Source of the DNA: Aldehydirespirator sp965220645
GTDB lineage: Bacteria > Actinomycetota > Acidimicrobiia > Acidimicrobiales > Aldehydirespiratoraceae
DNA: 64,000 nt
Assembly: GCA_965220645.1 (NCBI GenBank)
Contig: OZ244836.1
Location: forward strand, 2,542,001 to 2,606,000
Reading direction: 5' to 3'
This document shows positions 43,379 through 51,113 of this stretch, in pieces (the stretch's first letter is position 1; every line of letters starts with the position of its first letter). The notes under the pieces were generated by a model that was not told the DNA's origin, searched no databases, and saw nothing but the letters and a program-made list of their open reading frames with translations. The translations under genes were made by a program, and so were the position numbers.

Positions 43379-45561
43379 GAGGCCGCCTCGTGCACCGCAC
43401 CCGAGAGGGCCACCACTCCCCTGTTGAGGTCCTTCACCGTCCGCCGGGCCGTGGCGGAGGTGCCGGAGACTGGAGCCACCACGGCGATCCGGCGAGCCAG
43501 ATCGATCACCTGCTTGACATTGCGCACGAAATCGCCGGCCGAGAATCCCTCGTCCTGCAGGGCCTCGAACGACTCCCCGGCCGCCCAGCGATGGGCCACA
43601 GGCCCGAAGCCGAGCTCCAACGGTCGGGTCTCCTCTACACCGAAGCCCCGTTCCGTGCGGTGCAGGCCGTCGAGGGCTGTGCCGATGCGGCGCAGGCGGC
43701 GGTAGGCCGTGCCTGAGGGGATCCACACCTCAGGCCGGGGACCCGGCGAGCGATGCTCGTACGTGAACGCAGACAGCACTGAAGCCAGCTCGGGCGGCGA
43801 CAGGCCATCGAGCAGCCCGCCGGACAAGGCCTCGGCCACGGCCAGGTCGGCCTCGTGGAAGATGCGCGACACCAGCGATCCCGAGGTCGTGGGAGTCCAC
43901 CCGTCCAGATGACCCCGCTCACGCAGCACCCCGGCCACGGCTTCGAAGCGACGGGCCAGGTCGATATGCGACGACGCGGCCTCAGCCTGGTACTGGGCGA
44001 AGGAGCGACCCATCAGGTCGCGGGCCTCGTCAGAGGACATGCGGCTCAACAGCCCGGCCACCATGTTGTAGGTGGGTCGGAAGGCCGAGCGCAGCTCGAA
44101 CGAACGGCTCGAGGCCAGCCGGGCCACCTGCTCGAAGGTGCAGTCCGGTGACCACAGAGCCACCGCCCATCCCGCGTCATCGATGCCACGGCGCCCGGCC
44201 CGGCCGCTGAACTGCGTGTACTGGGCGGCGCTGAGCGGGACGGTGCTCCGGCCGTCGTACTTGACGGGCTTGTCGATCACGACGCTGCGGGCGGGCATGT
44301 TCACGCCCAGCGCCAGGGTCTCGGTGGCGAACACCACCTTCACCAGGCCCTCGGCAAAGCACTGCTCCACGACCTCCTTGAACACCGGCACCATGCCGGC
44401 ATGGTGCGAGGCGATGCCCAATCGCAGCCGGTCGGTGAAGCGCTGGGCTCCGAGCGCGGCGAGATCGGCGCGGTCGAGGAGGCCGAGGCGAGCCTCGACC
44501 AGCTCGTCGATGCGGGCAGCCTCGGTGTCACCGGTGAAGCAAGCCCCGTCGCGGGCGAGTCGAGCTGCGGCCTGGTCGCATCCCTTGCGGCTGAACACGA
44601 ACCAGATCACCGGCAGCAGGCCTCGCTCCTCCAGCTCTTCCACCAGATCGACGCGCCGGGGCGGTCGCCACAACACGCTCCGGCGCTGCCCTCGGCGATC
44701 CGAACCACCCGAACCACCCGAACGGCCCGGACCACGGCCCGTCGAGGCTGCCGAACGGCCCGGACCACGACGGCCCGTCGAGGCTGCCGAACGGCCCGGA
44801 CCACGACGGCCCGTCGAGGCTGCCGAACGGCCCGGACCACGACGGCTCGTCGAGGCTGCCGGTGCGTCGAATCGGCCTCCCTCGGGGTTGGGCCTGCCCT
44901 CGAGGAGGGTGGGCACGATCTGCACCGCGTCGGAACGGCGGCGCCCCACGGCGTAGAGATTGGTCAGCGGGACCGGTCGCCTCGACTCGACCACCACCGC
45001 GGTCGGGCCACGCACTTGCTTGAGCCAGCCGCCCAGCTCCTGGTGGTTGGAGACCGTGGCCGACAGGCACACCAGCACGACAGTGGGGGGCAGGTGCAGG
45101 ATCACCTCCTCCCACACCGGTCCGCGGTAGGGGTCCTCCAGGTAGTGCACCTCGTCGAGCACCACCGCGCCGAGCCGGCCGTCCACCGCTCCCGCGGTCT
45201 CGGCCGCCTCACCGCCGTCCACCGCTCCCGCGTAGAGCATGTTGCGCAGCACCTCGGTGGTCATGACGACGACATCGGCGTCACCGGCGATGACGTTGTC
45301 ACCCGTCAGCAGCCCCACCCGCTGCGGGCCGAGCCTCTGCCGCAGGTCCCGGTACTTCTGGTTGGACAGGGCCTTGATGGGCGTGGTGTAGAAGGCCCGC
45401 CGGCCCGCGGCGAGAGCCCGGTCGACGGCATGGTCGGCCACCACCGTCTTGCCCGAGCCAGTGGGCGCGCTCACCAGCACTGAGCGCCCGGCATCAAGGT
45501 GCTCGATGGCACGGCGCTGGAACTTGTCGAGCACGAAGCCAGCCCCCGCCGGGTCGGTCAT
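43375..45561 (-). CDS. helY: Ski2-like DEVH-box helicase (HelY family)
   Basis: 728-residue SF2 helicase of the Ski2/Mtr4 class, probably acting on RNA. APTGSGKTVVADH near 38 is Walker A. VVLDEVHYLED near 145 is motif II, LSATVSN motif III and QFSGRAGRRGID motif VI. A DSHCT-type region with RNVKQVIDLAR follows. Between the lobes lies a Gly/Arg/Ser insert encoded by 36-base repeats. The position after tatA-tatC matches other actinobacteria. The ATG at 45561 is the last of a chain of identical start sites. Confidence 0.92.
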   Translation of the reverse strand: MTDPAGAGFVLDKFQRRAIEHLDAGRSVLVSAPTGSGKTVVADHAVDRALAAGRRAFYTTPIKALSNQKYRDLRQRLGPQRVGLLTGDNVIAGDADVVVMTTEVLRNMLYAGAVDGGEAAETAGAVDGRLGAVVLDEVHYLEDPYRGPVWEEVILHLPPTVVLVCLSATVSNHQELGGWLKQVRGPTAVVVESRRPVPLTNLYAVGRRRSDAVQIVPTLLEGRPNPEGGRFDAPAASTSRRGPGRSAASTGRRGPGRSAASTGRRGPGRSAASTGRGPGRSGGSGGSDRRGQRRSVLWRPPRRVDLVEELEERGLLPVIWFVFSRKGCDQAAARLARDGACFTGDTEAARIDELVEARLGLLDRADLAALGAQRFTDRLRLGIASHHAGMVPVFKEVVEQCFAEGLVKVVFATETLALGVNMPARSVVIDKPVKYDGRSTVPLSAAQYTQFSGRAGRRGIDDAGWAVALWSPDCTFEQVARLASSRSFELRSAFRPTYNMVAGLLSRMSSDEARDLMGRSFAQYQAEAASSHIDLARRFEAVAGVLRERGHLDGWTPTTSGSLVSRIFHEADLAVAEALSGGLLDGLSPPELASVLSAFTYEHRSPGPRPEVWIPSGTAYRRLRRIGTALDGLHRTERGFGVEETRPLELGFGPVAHRWAAGESFEALQDEGFSAGDFVRNVKQVIDLARRIAVVAPVSGTSATARRTVKDLNRGVVALSGAVHEAAS
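44720..44860 (-). repeat. 36-base tandem repeats inside helY
   Basis: Three 36-base copies at 44753, 44789 and 44825, and one 33-base copy at 44720, nearly identical. Each encodes GRSAASTGRRGP. Next to it a ten-base unit encodes a short GGSGG stretch. The insert probably forms a flexible basic loop. Confidence 0.95.
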
Positions 45562-45735
45562 GGCCGGGCCGCGTCGCGCCAAGCCGGGTCGGTCATGGCC
45601 GGGCCGCGTCGCGCCCCGCCGGGTCGGTCATGGCCGGGCCGCGTCGCGCCCCGCCGGGTCGGTCATGGCCGGGCCGCGTCGCGCCCCGCCGGGTCGGTCA
45701 TGGCCGGGCCGCGTCGCGCCCCGCCGGGTCGGTCA
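45548..45735 (-). repeat. 35-base tandem repeats spanning the helY start
   Basis: Five full units begin at 45548, 45583, 45618, 45653 and 45688, plus a part unit at 45723. Each carries the helY start codon and its first four codons. Apart from two or three bases in the first junction they are identical. Confidence 0.95.
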
Positions 45736-45736
45736 C
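45562..45736 (-). other. Chain of five 12-codon coupled micro-ORFs, tatC to helY
   Basis: Starts lie at 45736 (GTG), 45701, 45666, 45631 and 45596 (ATG). Each frame encodes MTDPAGRDAARP or MTDPAWRDAARP and ends in a TGA that overlaps the next ATG. The first GTG overlaps the tatC stop, and the last TGA overlaps the helY ATG. The chain would allow ribosomes to step from tatC to helY by five stop-restart events. Confidence 0.6.
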
Positions 45737-46560
45737 CGCTCGGCTGCTTCGCGCTTTCGCTGCCGGCGACTGGCGAGGACGCCCCAAAGGATCGAGAGCT
45801 CGTAGAAGGCGTACATCGGCACCGACAGCGCCATGAGCGTGAAGGGGTCGCCGCTGGGGGTTATCACCGCCACCAGCACCACGATCCCGACGACGGAGTA
45901 GGAGCGGACCCTGCGGAGGGTCCGGTTCTCGACGACGCCCATGGCCTGCAGCCCGATGAGCGCGATCGGGAACTGGAAGGCGACGCCGAAGGCCACCATC
46001 ATCTTCACCACGAAGCTCAGATAACGCTGCGGACTGAACAGCGACACCAGATCGGGGCCTCCGATGCTGACCAGGAAGTCGAGGGCTCGGGGCAGGCTCC
46101 AGTAGGCCAGCCCGGCACCCAGGAAGAACAGCAGCACGCCCGCGGCCACAAACGGGATCGCGTAGCGCTTCTCATGGCGGTACAGGCCGGGCGCGATGAA
46201 GCGCCACCCCTGCCACAGCAGGATCGGCATGGCCGCGGACATGCCCGCGTATCCGGCCACGGTCAGGCGCACTCTGAAGGGCTCGAGGGGATCGGTCACG
46301 TACAGGTTGCAGCCACCCTCGGGACCGAACAAGCGGGAGTCGATCCGATCCTGGATGGGGAAGGTCCTGCAGTACGGCTCGAGCAGGAAGTCCAGGATGA
46401 AGGGATAGAGGACCCAGCAGGCGATGCCGGCCACCGCTACTGCGATGGCCGACTTGATCAGGCGGTTGCGGAGCTCGGCCAGATGCTCCATGAGCGTCAT
46501 TTGGCCACCCGAGTCCTGCTCCGGGGACTCTGCTCCGTTGTTGGCGTCTGCGTCGGTCAT
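45733..46560 (-). CDS. tatC: Twin-arginine translocase subunit TatC
   Basis: Six-helix membrane receptor for twin-arginine signal peptides, 275 residues. MTLMEHLAELRNRL near 21 and the conserved periplasmic PxEPF-type DPLEPFRVRL near 90 are characteristic. FIAPGLYRHEKR near 121 is the conserved cytoplasmic loop, and ITPSGDPFTLMAL near 235 the last loop. It is 22 bases after tatA. Confidence 0.95.
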   Translation of the reverse strand: MTDADANNGAESPEQDSGGQMTLMEHLAELRNRLIKSAIAVAVAGIACWVLYPFILDFLLEPYCRTFPIQDRIDSRLFGPEGGCNLYVTDPLEPFRVRLTVAGYAGMSAAMPILLWQGWRFIAPGLYRHEKRYAIPFVAAGVLLFFLGAGLAYWSLPRALDFLVSIGGPDLVSLFSPQRYLSFVVKMMVAFGVAFQFPIALIGLQAMGVVENRTLRRVRSYSVVGIVVLVAVITPSGDPFTLMALSVPMYAFYELSILWGVLASRRQRKREAAER

Positions 46561-46582
46561 CGGGAACGTTGCGGAGTGCTAG

Positions 46583-47314
46583 TCAGGCGGTATCGGCCCG
46601 GGACTCGGGATCCGACTCGGCCTTGTCCGACTCAACGGCATCCGACCCAACGGCATCCGGTCCAGCAGCATCCGGTTCAGCAGCGCCCGACCCAGCAGCA
46701 TCCGGTTCAGCAGCGCCCGACCCAGCAGCATCCGGTTCAGCAGCATCCGGTTCAGCAGCATCCGGTTCAGCAGCATCCGGTTCAGCAGCATCCGGTTCAG
46801 CAGCGCCCGACCCAGCAGCATCCGACCCAGCAGCATCCGGTTCAGCAGCATCCGGTTCGCCGGCATCCGGTTCAGCGGCGCTTCGGGCGCCTGCTGCGGC
46901 GTCCGTGTCCTCACCGCTGGCCGGAGTGTCAGTCTCCTCGCTGGCCGGCGCGGGCGGAGGGCTGACACTCGCCGCGGCGGTGCCCCATGAAGCGGGGCCC
47001 GGCGGGACGCTGCCCGATGCGACGCTGCCCTTGCCTGATGGGTCCTTGCCCTTTGCGACGTCGCCGCCCTTGCCCTTGGTCTCGGGCGGCGGGGCGATCA
47101 CCTTGCGCGGATCGGCGGCCTTGATCGTCGCGGTGGTCTCGGCGAGCGGCTGGGCCGCCTCGCGCAGCTCCTGCTGGAAGCCCTGCCCGATGCGGCGGAT
47201 CTCTCCTACGAACTTGCCGACCTGCCGGACGGCCGGGGGCAGCTTGGTCGGCCCCAGCACAATAAGGGCGACAAGCAGGATGACGAGAATCTCTGCCCCG
47301 CCTAGATTTCCCAC
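46583..47314 (-). CDS. tatA: Twin-arginine translocase TatA/TatB-type subunit with a repeat tail
   Basis: 243 residues. The first 60 are a normal TatA: a membrane helix (EILVILLVALIVLGP), a Pro hinge and an amphipathic helix. From residue 75 the chain is a Pro/Gly/Ala linker, and from about 140 it becomes 5-residue repeats of the AEPDA/AGSDA type. The tail more than doubles the protein. GTG 47314 has a TAGGCT box six bases upstream, so the tatA-tatC-helY unit has its own promoter. Confidence 0.9.
   Translation of the reverse strand: MGNLGGAEILVILLVALIVLGPTKLPPAVRQVGKFVGEIRRIGQGFQQELREAAQPLAETTATIKAADPRKVIAPPPETKGKGGDVAKGKDPSGKGSVASGSVPPGPASWGTAAASVSPPPAPASEETDTPASGEDTDAAAGARSAAEPDAGEPDAAEPDAAGSDAAGSGAAEPDAAEPDAAEPDAAEPDAAEPDAAGSGAAEPDAAGSGAAEPDAAGPDAVGSDAVESDKAESDPESRADTA
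46631..46885 (-). repeat. 15-base repeats in the tatA tail
   Basis: About sixteen copies of a 15-base unit related to GGTTCAGCAGCATCC (plus-strand view), always in frame. They encode AEPDA, AGSDA or AGSGA. Confidence 0.9.
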
Positions 47315-47320
47315 CTTGGC

Positions 47321-47326
47321 AGCCTA
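47321..47326 (-). promoter_or_regulatory. -10 box (TAGGCT) of tatA
   Basis: TAGGCT lies six bases from the GTG at 47314. It overlaps the end of the upstream gene. Confidence 0.45.
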
Positions 47327-47575
47327 GCTATGAGGCTGTCGGCGGCTGCCACCGCGCCCCGGGACAGGCAACTGGTCGGCCGCGGCCCTGGTTGCCTCGG
47401 CGTGATCACCCAGTCGGGCCGCGACGCGCGAGAGCTCGTCTCCGGCCACAGCCGCCGATGACGACTTCCTCAGCGCCCCACTCAACTCCGCAGCGGCCAG
47501 CGCCACGGTTCGCAGACCGGCAATCAGCCCGACGACGGCGATGACGGTAGCCGCAGCCGGTGCCAGCATCCACAT
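47324..47575 (-). CDS. Small single-pass membrane protein
   Basis: 83 residues with one hydrophobic segment at 4-27 and a helical, Ala-rich cytoplasmic or periplasmic part. I do not recognise a family. The ATG at 47575 is chosen because TATCGT lies seven bases upstream; a GTG at 47584 is the alternative. It ends nine bases before tatA. Confidence 0.5.
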   Translation of the reverse strand: MWMLAPAAATVIAVVGLIAGLRTVALAAAELSGALRKSSSAAVAGDELSRVAARLGDHAEATRAAADQLPVPGRGGSRRQPHS

Positions 47576-47582
47576 GCTTCGC

Positions 47583-47588
47583 ACGATA
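47583..47588 (-). promoter_or_regulatory. -10 box (TATCGT) of the small membrane protein gene
   Basis: TATCGT lies seven bases from the ATG at 47575. Confidence 0.4.
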
Positions 47589-47626
47589 CCGCGAACCCGC
47601 GGGCGGCTCCCATGGGCAACAACCGC

Positions 47627-48373
47627 TCAAGAGCGGGCGTCGTCCGCGAACCGGGCCAGGGTCTCCACCATCCGATCGACGTGGTCGCTGTACACGGCAT
47701 CGATGCCGGCGTCGACCAACTCCGCGATTTGACGGACCTGCTGTGCGTCCCAGCCGAAGGCGAACAAGCCGAAGCGGTGGTACAGCGTGGTGAGGCCGCC
47801 GTTCCAGTCTTCGCGGTGGAAGTTCACCGCGTCGATGCCGCCCTCAGCGAGGTCGGCAGCATGGCGCTCGGGGCCCCACCGGAGCCGGTCCAGGCGCGTC
47901 GAGTGCACCAGCCGCACCTCTGGCACGGCGGCCCGCCAGGCCCCCAGCACGTCGGCGTCGTAGTGGCAGACCCACAGCCGCTCGGCTGCGCCGTGGTCCC
48001 GGGCCACGGCGATCAGTCCCACAAAGGCGGACTCGTCCTTCACGTCGACGCTCAGGGGGAGATCGGCGCGGCAGTGCTCGAAGTACTCGCCGAGAGTGGG
48101 AATGTGGCCGGGCAGCCGGGACCGGGGCAGGCTCGCGATGGGCCGACCGAGGATCCGGCGGGTCGAGAACGTGGGCAGTCCTCCGACGGCTTCGTCGTGG
48201 TTCAACACGATCTCGCCGTCGGCGGTGATCCAGGCGTCGGTCTCGATGCCGGTGGCTCCCATCTCGTGGGCCAGCGCGAACGCTTCGAGCGTGTTCTCCC
48301 GGGCATGGGCCCTGGCCCCGCGATGGGCGAAAGCGATGGGCGGCGCCATCAGAGCCGGTATGCGGGTCGGCAT
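47627..48373 (-). CDS. Glycerophosphodiester phosphodiesterase
   Basis: 248-residue TIM-barrel enzyme releasing glycerol-3-phosphate from lipid-derived diesters. AFAHRGARAHARENT near 14 and IETDAWITADGEIVLNHD near 42 hold the metal and catalytic residues (Glu, Asp, His). SVDVKDE near 108 follows. No signal peptide is present, so it is cytoplasmic. A GATACT six bases from the start is a weak promoter candidate. Confidence 0.9.
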   Translation of the reverse strand: MPTRIPALMAPPIAFAHRGARAHARENTLEAFALAHEMGATGIETDAWITADGEIVLNHDEAVGGLPTFSTRRILGRPIASLPRSRLPGHIPTLGEYFEHCRADLPLSVDVKDESAFVGLIAVARDHGAAERLWVCHYDADVLGAWRAAVPEVRLVHSTRLDRLRWGPERHAADLAEGGIDAVNFHREDWNGGLTTLYHRFGLFAFGWDAQQVRQIAELVDAGIDAVYSDHVDRMVETLARFADDARS

Positions 48374-48413
48374 CAGGCCAGTATCACGCGACCAACCGGC
48401 CCGCCGGCGGCGG

Positions 48414-49118
48414 CTACAGGCCGCCTATGTCGGTTGGGGGCCAGATCTTCATGAAGGCCCTGCCCACGACGTCGTCGACGTCTACGGGTCCGAAGAAGCG
48501 GCCGTCGCGGCTGTCCTCGCGGCTGTCGCCCAGTACGAGGACCTTGCCCTCGGGCACCTCGCAGCGCATGGAGTCGGCCTCGTTCAGGCAGCCTGGGATG
48601 GGCGCTTTGGGAAACGTCGACTCACCAGGTTCGAGGTATGGCTCCTCCAGCCGGGTGCCGTCGATGTAGACCCGGCCGTCCCGTATCTCGAAGGTCTCGC
48701 CGCCTAGGGCGACGACCCGCTTGATCAGGTCGTCGACACCCGAATCGCGGCCCGGATTGTCGAACACGACCACATCGCCCCGGTTCACGTCGTGCATGCG
48801 GTATCCAAGCTTGTAGACGACCACCCGGTTGTCGACCATCAAGGTGGGCTCCATCGAACCCGACGGGATGACGAAGACCTCCACCAGGAAGGCCTTGAGC
48901 AGCAGGGCCAGGCCCAGAGCACACACCAGCACGACGAGCCACTCGATGACCACGGGCAGCGCACGCTGCCGGTGAGTCGGTGGTGGCCCATCGGCATCCT
49001 CAACGGGCGTGTCGGGCCCCTGGTCCCCAATCTCGGTGTCAGCCGCGCTCCGCAACGCGGGCTCCGGGGGCGCCGGTTCCGCGGGCTTGTCGGGTCGGGC
49101 CGCTGCTTGCCCGGTCAC
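48414..49118 (-). CDS. lepB: Signal peptidase I
   Basis: Membrane serine protease cutting export signals, 234 residues. A 50-residue polar N-terminus precedes one membrane helix (55-82). Ser88 in PSGSMEPTL is the nucleophile, and Lys133 in LIKRVVALGG the general base. RGDVVVF and GDSREDSRDGRFFG complete the family boxes. Two extra cysteines (PGCLNEADSMRC) may form a disulphide outside. The GTG overlaps the pafC stop, tying it to the proteasome-linked operon. Confidence 0.95.
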   Translation of the reverse strand: MTGQAAARPDKPAEPAPPEPALRSAADTEIGDQGPDTPVEDADGPPPTHRQRALPVVIEWLVVLVCALGLALLLKAFLVEVFVIPSGSMEPTLMVDNRVVVYKLGYRMHDVNRGDVVVFDNPGRDSGVDDLIKRVVALGGETFEIRDGRVYIDGTRLEEPYLEPGESTFPKAPIPGCLNEADSMRCEVPEGKVLVLGDSREDSRDGRFFGPVDVDDVVGRAFMKIWPPTDIGGL

Positions 49119-50125
49119 CGGCGGTATCGCTCCAGCATCCGCGCCGCGGTAGCAGCCCGCAGTTCCGGGTCAATGGCCTCGTGACTGTCGATCATCTCGC
49201 CGTGCGGTCCGAGTTGCACCAGCAGCCGGGCGAGCCACGACTCGCTGGCCACCGCGAACACCGCATCGACGGCGCCGTCGGGTTGCTCCGTTCGCTCCCG
49301 TGCCGGGTAGTAGTCGGCGGCCCAGGCGGCCTGCGGCGCCAGCCGGATCGTGGCGGTTCGATCGACAGTGTCCACCTTCAGCGCGGGCGACCCGTCATGC
49401 GGCAGATCGACCTCCGCGGCCGAGTCCGTCACTGTCAATGCGCGGATCCTGTCCACGCGAAAGACCCGCTCCGCCCCAGCGCGGTGGCACCAGCCGGACA
49501 GGTACCAGACGCCGTCATGGCTCAACAGCCGGGCCGGGTCCACGGCCCGGGACGTCATCGCGTCGCGCCCCTGCGAGTAGTACTCGATCTCGATCTGCAG
49601 CCGCTCGCTGATGGCCCGCCGCAGGTCATCGAGGGTGTCGGTCGGCGCCTGGCCCAGGCACACGTCGATCCGGTCGACAGCGCCTGAGCCTTCCGACCCC
49701 AGCGAGAGGCTCAGCTTGGTGAGAGCCCTCATCAGCGGGGCGGCCGCTGACTCGTCGCCGCCTCCGCTAGAACCGCGCTCCTCCGACATGGCGAGCACGG
49801 TGCGGCCCGCGGCCAGCAGCCGGGTCGCCTCCTCACTCGTGAGCCGCATCGGCTGCGAGAACCAGTCGGCGTACTGGATATCGACGACGCCGTCGGTGAT
49901 GTGGACCTCGACCAGGGTGTCCGGAGTGAACGGGTGCACGCCCACGAAGAACAGCCTCTGGGTCAGATCCTCCAGCAGTTGCTCGCGGGGGTAGTCGAAA
50001 CGCGCCGCGATGTCGTCGAGATGGGCGCCACCCTGCTTGACCACCCAGGGGACGACCCCGAGCAAACGGGCCATCCGCTCGGCCACCGAGAGCCTGGTCC
50101 CGTTCTCCGCGGTCGCCGACGTCAC
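49115..50125 (-). CDS. pafC: WYL-domain transcriptional regulator PafC
   Basis: 336 residues: an N-terminal winged-helix region (VAERMARLLGVVPWVV), a WYL domain with GVWYLSGWCHRAGAERVFR near 225, and a C-terminal extension. In mycobacteria PafB and PafC form a complex that activates DNA-damage genes independently of LexA. GTG 50125 has a TAGGGT six bases upstream; GTG 50128 is in frame too. It lies 25 bases after pafB. Confidence 0.9.
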   Translation of the reverse strand: MTSATAENGTRLSVAERMARLLGVVPWVVKQGGAHLDDIAARFDYPREQLLEDLTQRLFFVGVHPFTPDTLVEVHITDGVVDIQYADWFSQPMRLTSEEATRLLAAGRTVLAMSEERGSSGGGDESAAAPLMRALTKLSLSLGSEGSGAVDRIDVCLGQAPTDTLDDLRRAISERLQIEIEYYSQGRDAMTSRAVDPARLLSHDGVWYLSGWCHRAGAERVFRVDRIRALTVTDSAAEVDLPHDGSPALKVDTVDRTATIRLAPQAAWAADYYPARERTEQPDGAVDAVFAVASESWLARLLVQLGPHGEMIDSHEAIDPELRAATAARMLERYRR

Positions 50126-50131
50126 CACACC

Positions 50132-50137
50132 ACCCTA
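50132..50137 (-). promoter_or_regulatory. -10 box (TAGGGT) of pafC
   Basis: TAGGGT lies six bases from the GTG at 50125, suggesting a promoter inside the paf cluster. Confidence 0.35.
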
Positions 50138-50150
50138 GAGGCCCAGCCCC

Positions 50151-51065
50151 TTAGGCCAGTGCCTCCAGCCAGGCCACCAACTCGTCGCGCAGCCACTGGG
50201 GATCGAGCACCTCGGCGTGCTCGAGGAATTCCACCACGAAGGCCCTCAACGACGCGGTGTCGCGCACTTCGAGCGTGAGCACGACCGAGCCGTCGGGCTG
50301 GCGCTCACCGTCGACGCCGGCACGGTGGCAGGCCCAGCTGGCCTGATCGGCGTCCACCAGCACCCGGACCTCGACCGGTTCGCCTACGCCGAACTCCCAG
50401 GGCCTGAAGGTGCGGGGATCAAGACCCTTCCCCACCGGGTGGCATGCCTCGCCCAACTCGGTGACCTCGCCGTCGATGCGGTCCACGCGGAACAGGCGCT
50501 CGCTGGACTGATGTACGTCCCAGCCCACGAGGTACCAGTGGCCGCGGTGGAACGAGAGGCGCCACGGCTCGATGCGCCGCTCGGTTCCCCGGTACGCGAA
50601 CGAGACCACCCGGCGTCCGATTGCAGCCGCTACGAGCTTCGACAGGGAGTCGTGGAAGGGAAGCTCGCCCACCGCCTCGACCGGCTCGGGAGCGCCGTCA
50701 ACCGGCGCCGCCCCGCCGAGGCGGGCAAGGCCCGCGCCCGCGCCGCCCTCGAGCCGCACGAGGTTCGTGGCCAGGTGCAGGGCGGCGAGCTCGTCCGGGT
50801 CGAAGCGCAGGTCACGACCGGCGTACCTTGCGGCCGGGATGCGATAGCCCTCCACCGGCGGGTCGAGGCGGTAGAGGGTGGATACCTCGATGGGCACCCC
50901 GATCGCCCTGAGGTCGGCCTTGTCGCGCTCGAACATCCGTCTGAAGGCCGCCTTGTCCTCCGAGTAGGCGCCGGCCATGCGCTTGCGCAGCTCGCTGGCG
51001 CTGAGCGGCCGCGACGTGTGGAGCAGTGCCGCGGTGAGATTCAAGAGCCGTTCGAACTTGTCCAT
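50151..51065 (-). CDS. pafB: WYL-domain transcriptional regulator PafB
   Basis: 304 residues with a winged-helix N-terminus (KFERLLNLTAALLHTSRPLS), a WYL domain (HRGHWYLVGWDVHQSSERLFRVDRI, quoted in part) near 190 and the WCX extension. It is the likely partner of PafC. It lies 48 bases after pafA. Together the pair would sense DNA damage by an unidentified ligand bound to the WYL domain. Confidence 0.9.
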   Translation of the reverse strand: MDKFERLLNLTAALLHTSRPLSASELRKRMAGAYSEDKAAFRRMFERDKADLRAIGVPIEVSTLYRLDPPVEGYRIPAARYAGRDLRFDPDELAALHLATNLVRLEGGAGAGLARLGGAAPVDGAPEPVEAVGELPFHDSLSKLVAAAIGRRVVSFAYRGTERRIEPWRLSFHRGHWYLVGWDVHQSSERLFRVDRIDGEVTELGEACHPVGKGLDPRTFRPWEFGVGEPVEVRVLVDADQASWACHRAGVDGERQPDGSVVLTLEVRDTASLRAFVVEFLEHAEVLDPQWLRDELVAWLEALA

Positions 51066-51113
51066 GGCGAGATGCGGTGAGCCGACCGACCGCGACGCTA
51101 CCGGCTCAACCCG

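Noticed and set aside
45548..45735. CRISPR-like or recombination-site array near helY
   Set aside because: Units have no spacers. They contain the helY start codon and are better explained as local duplication.
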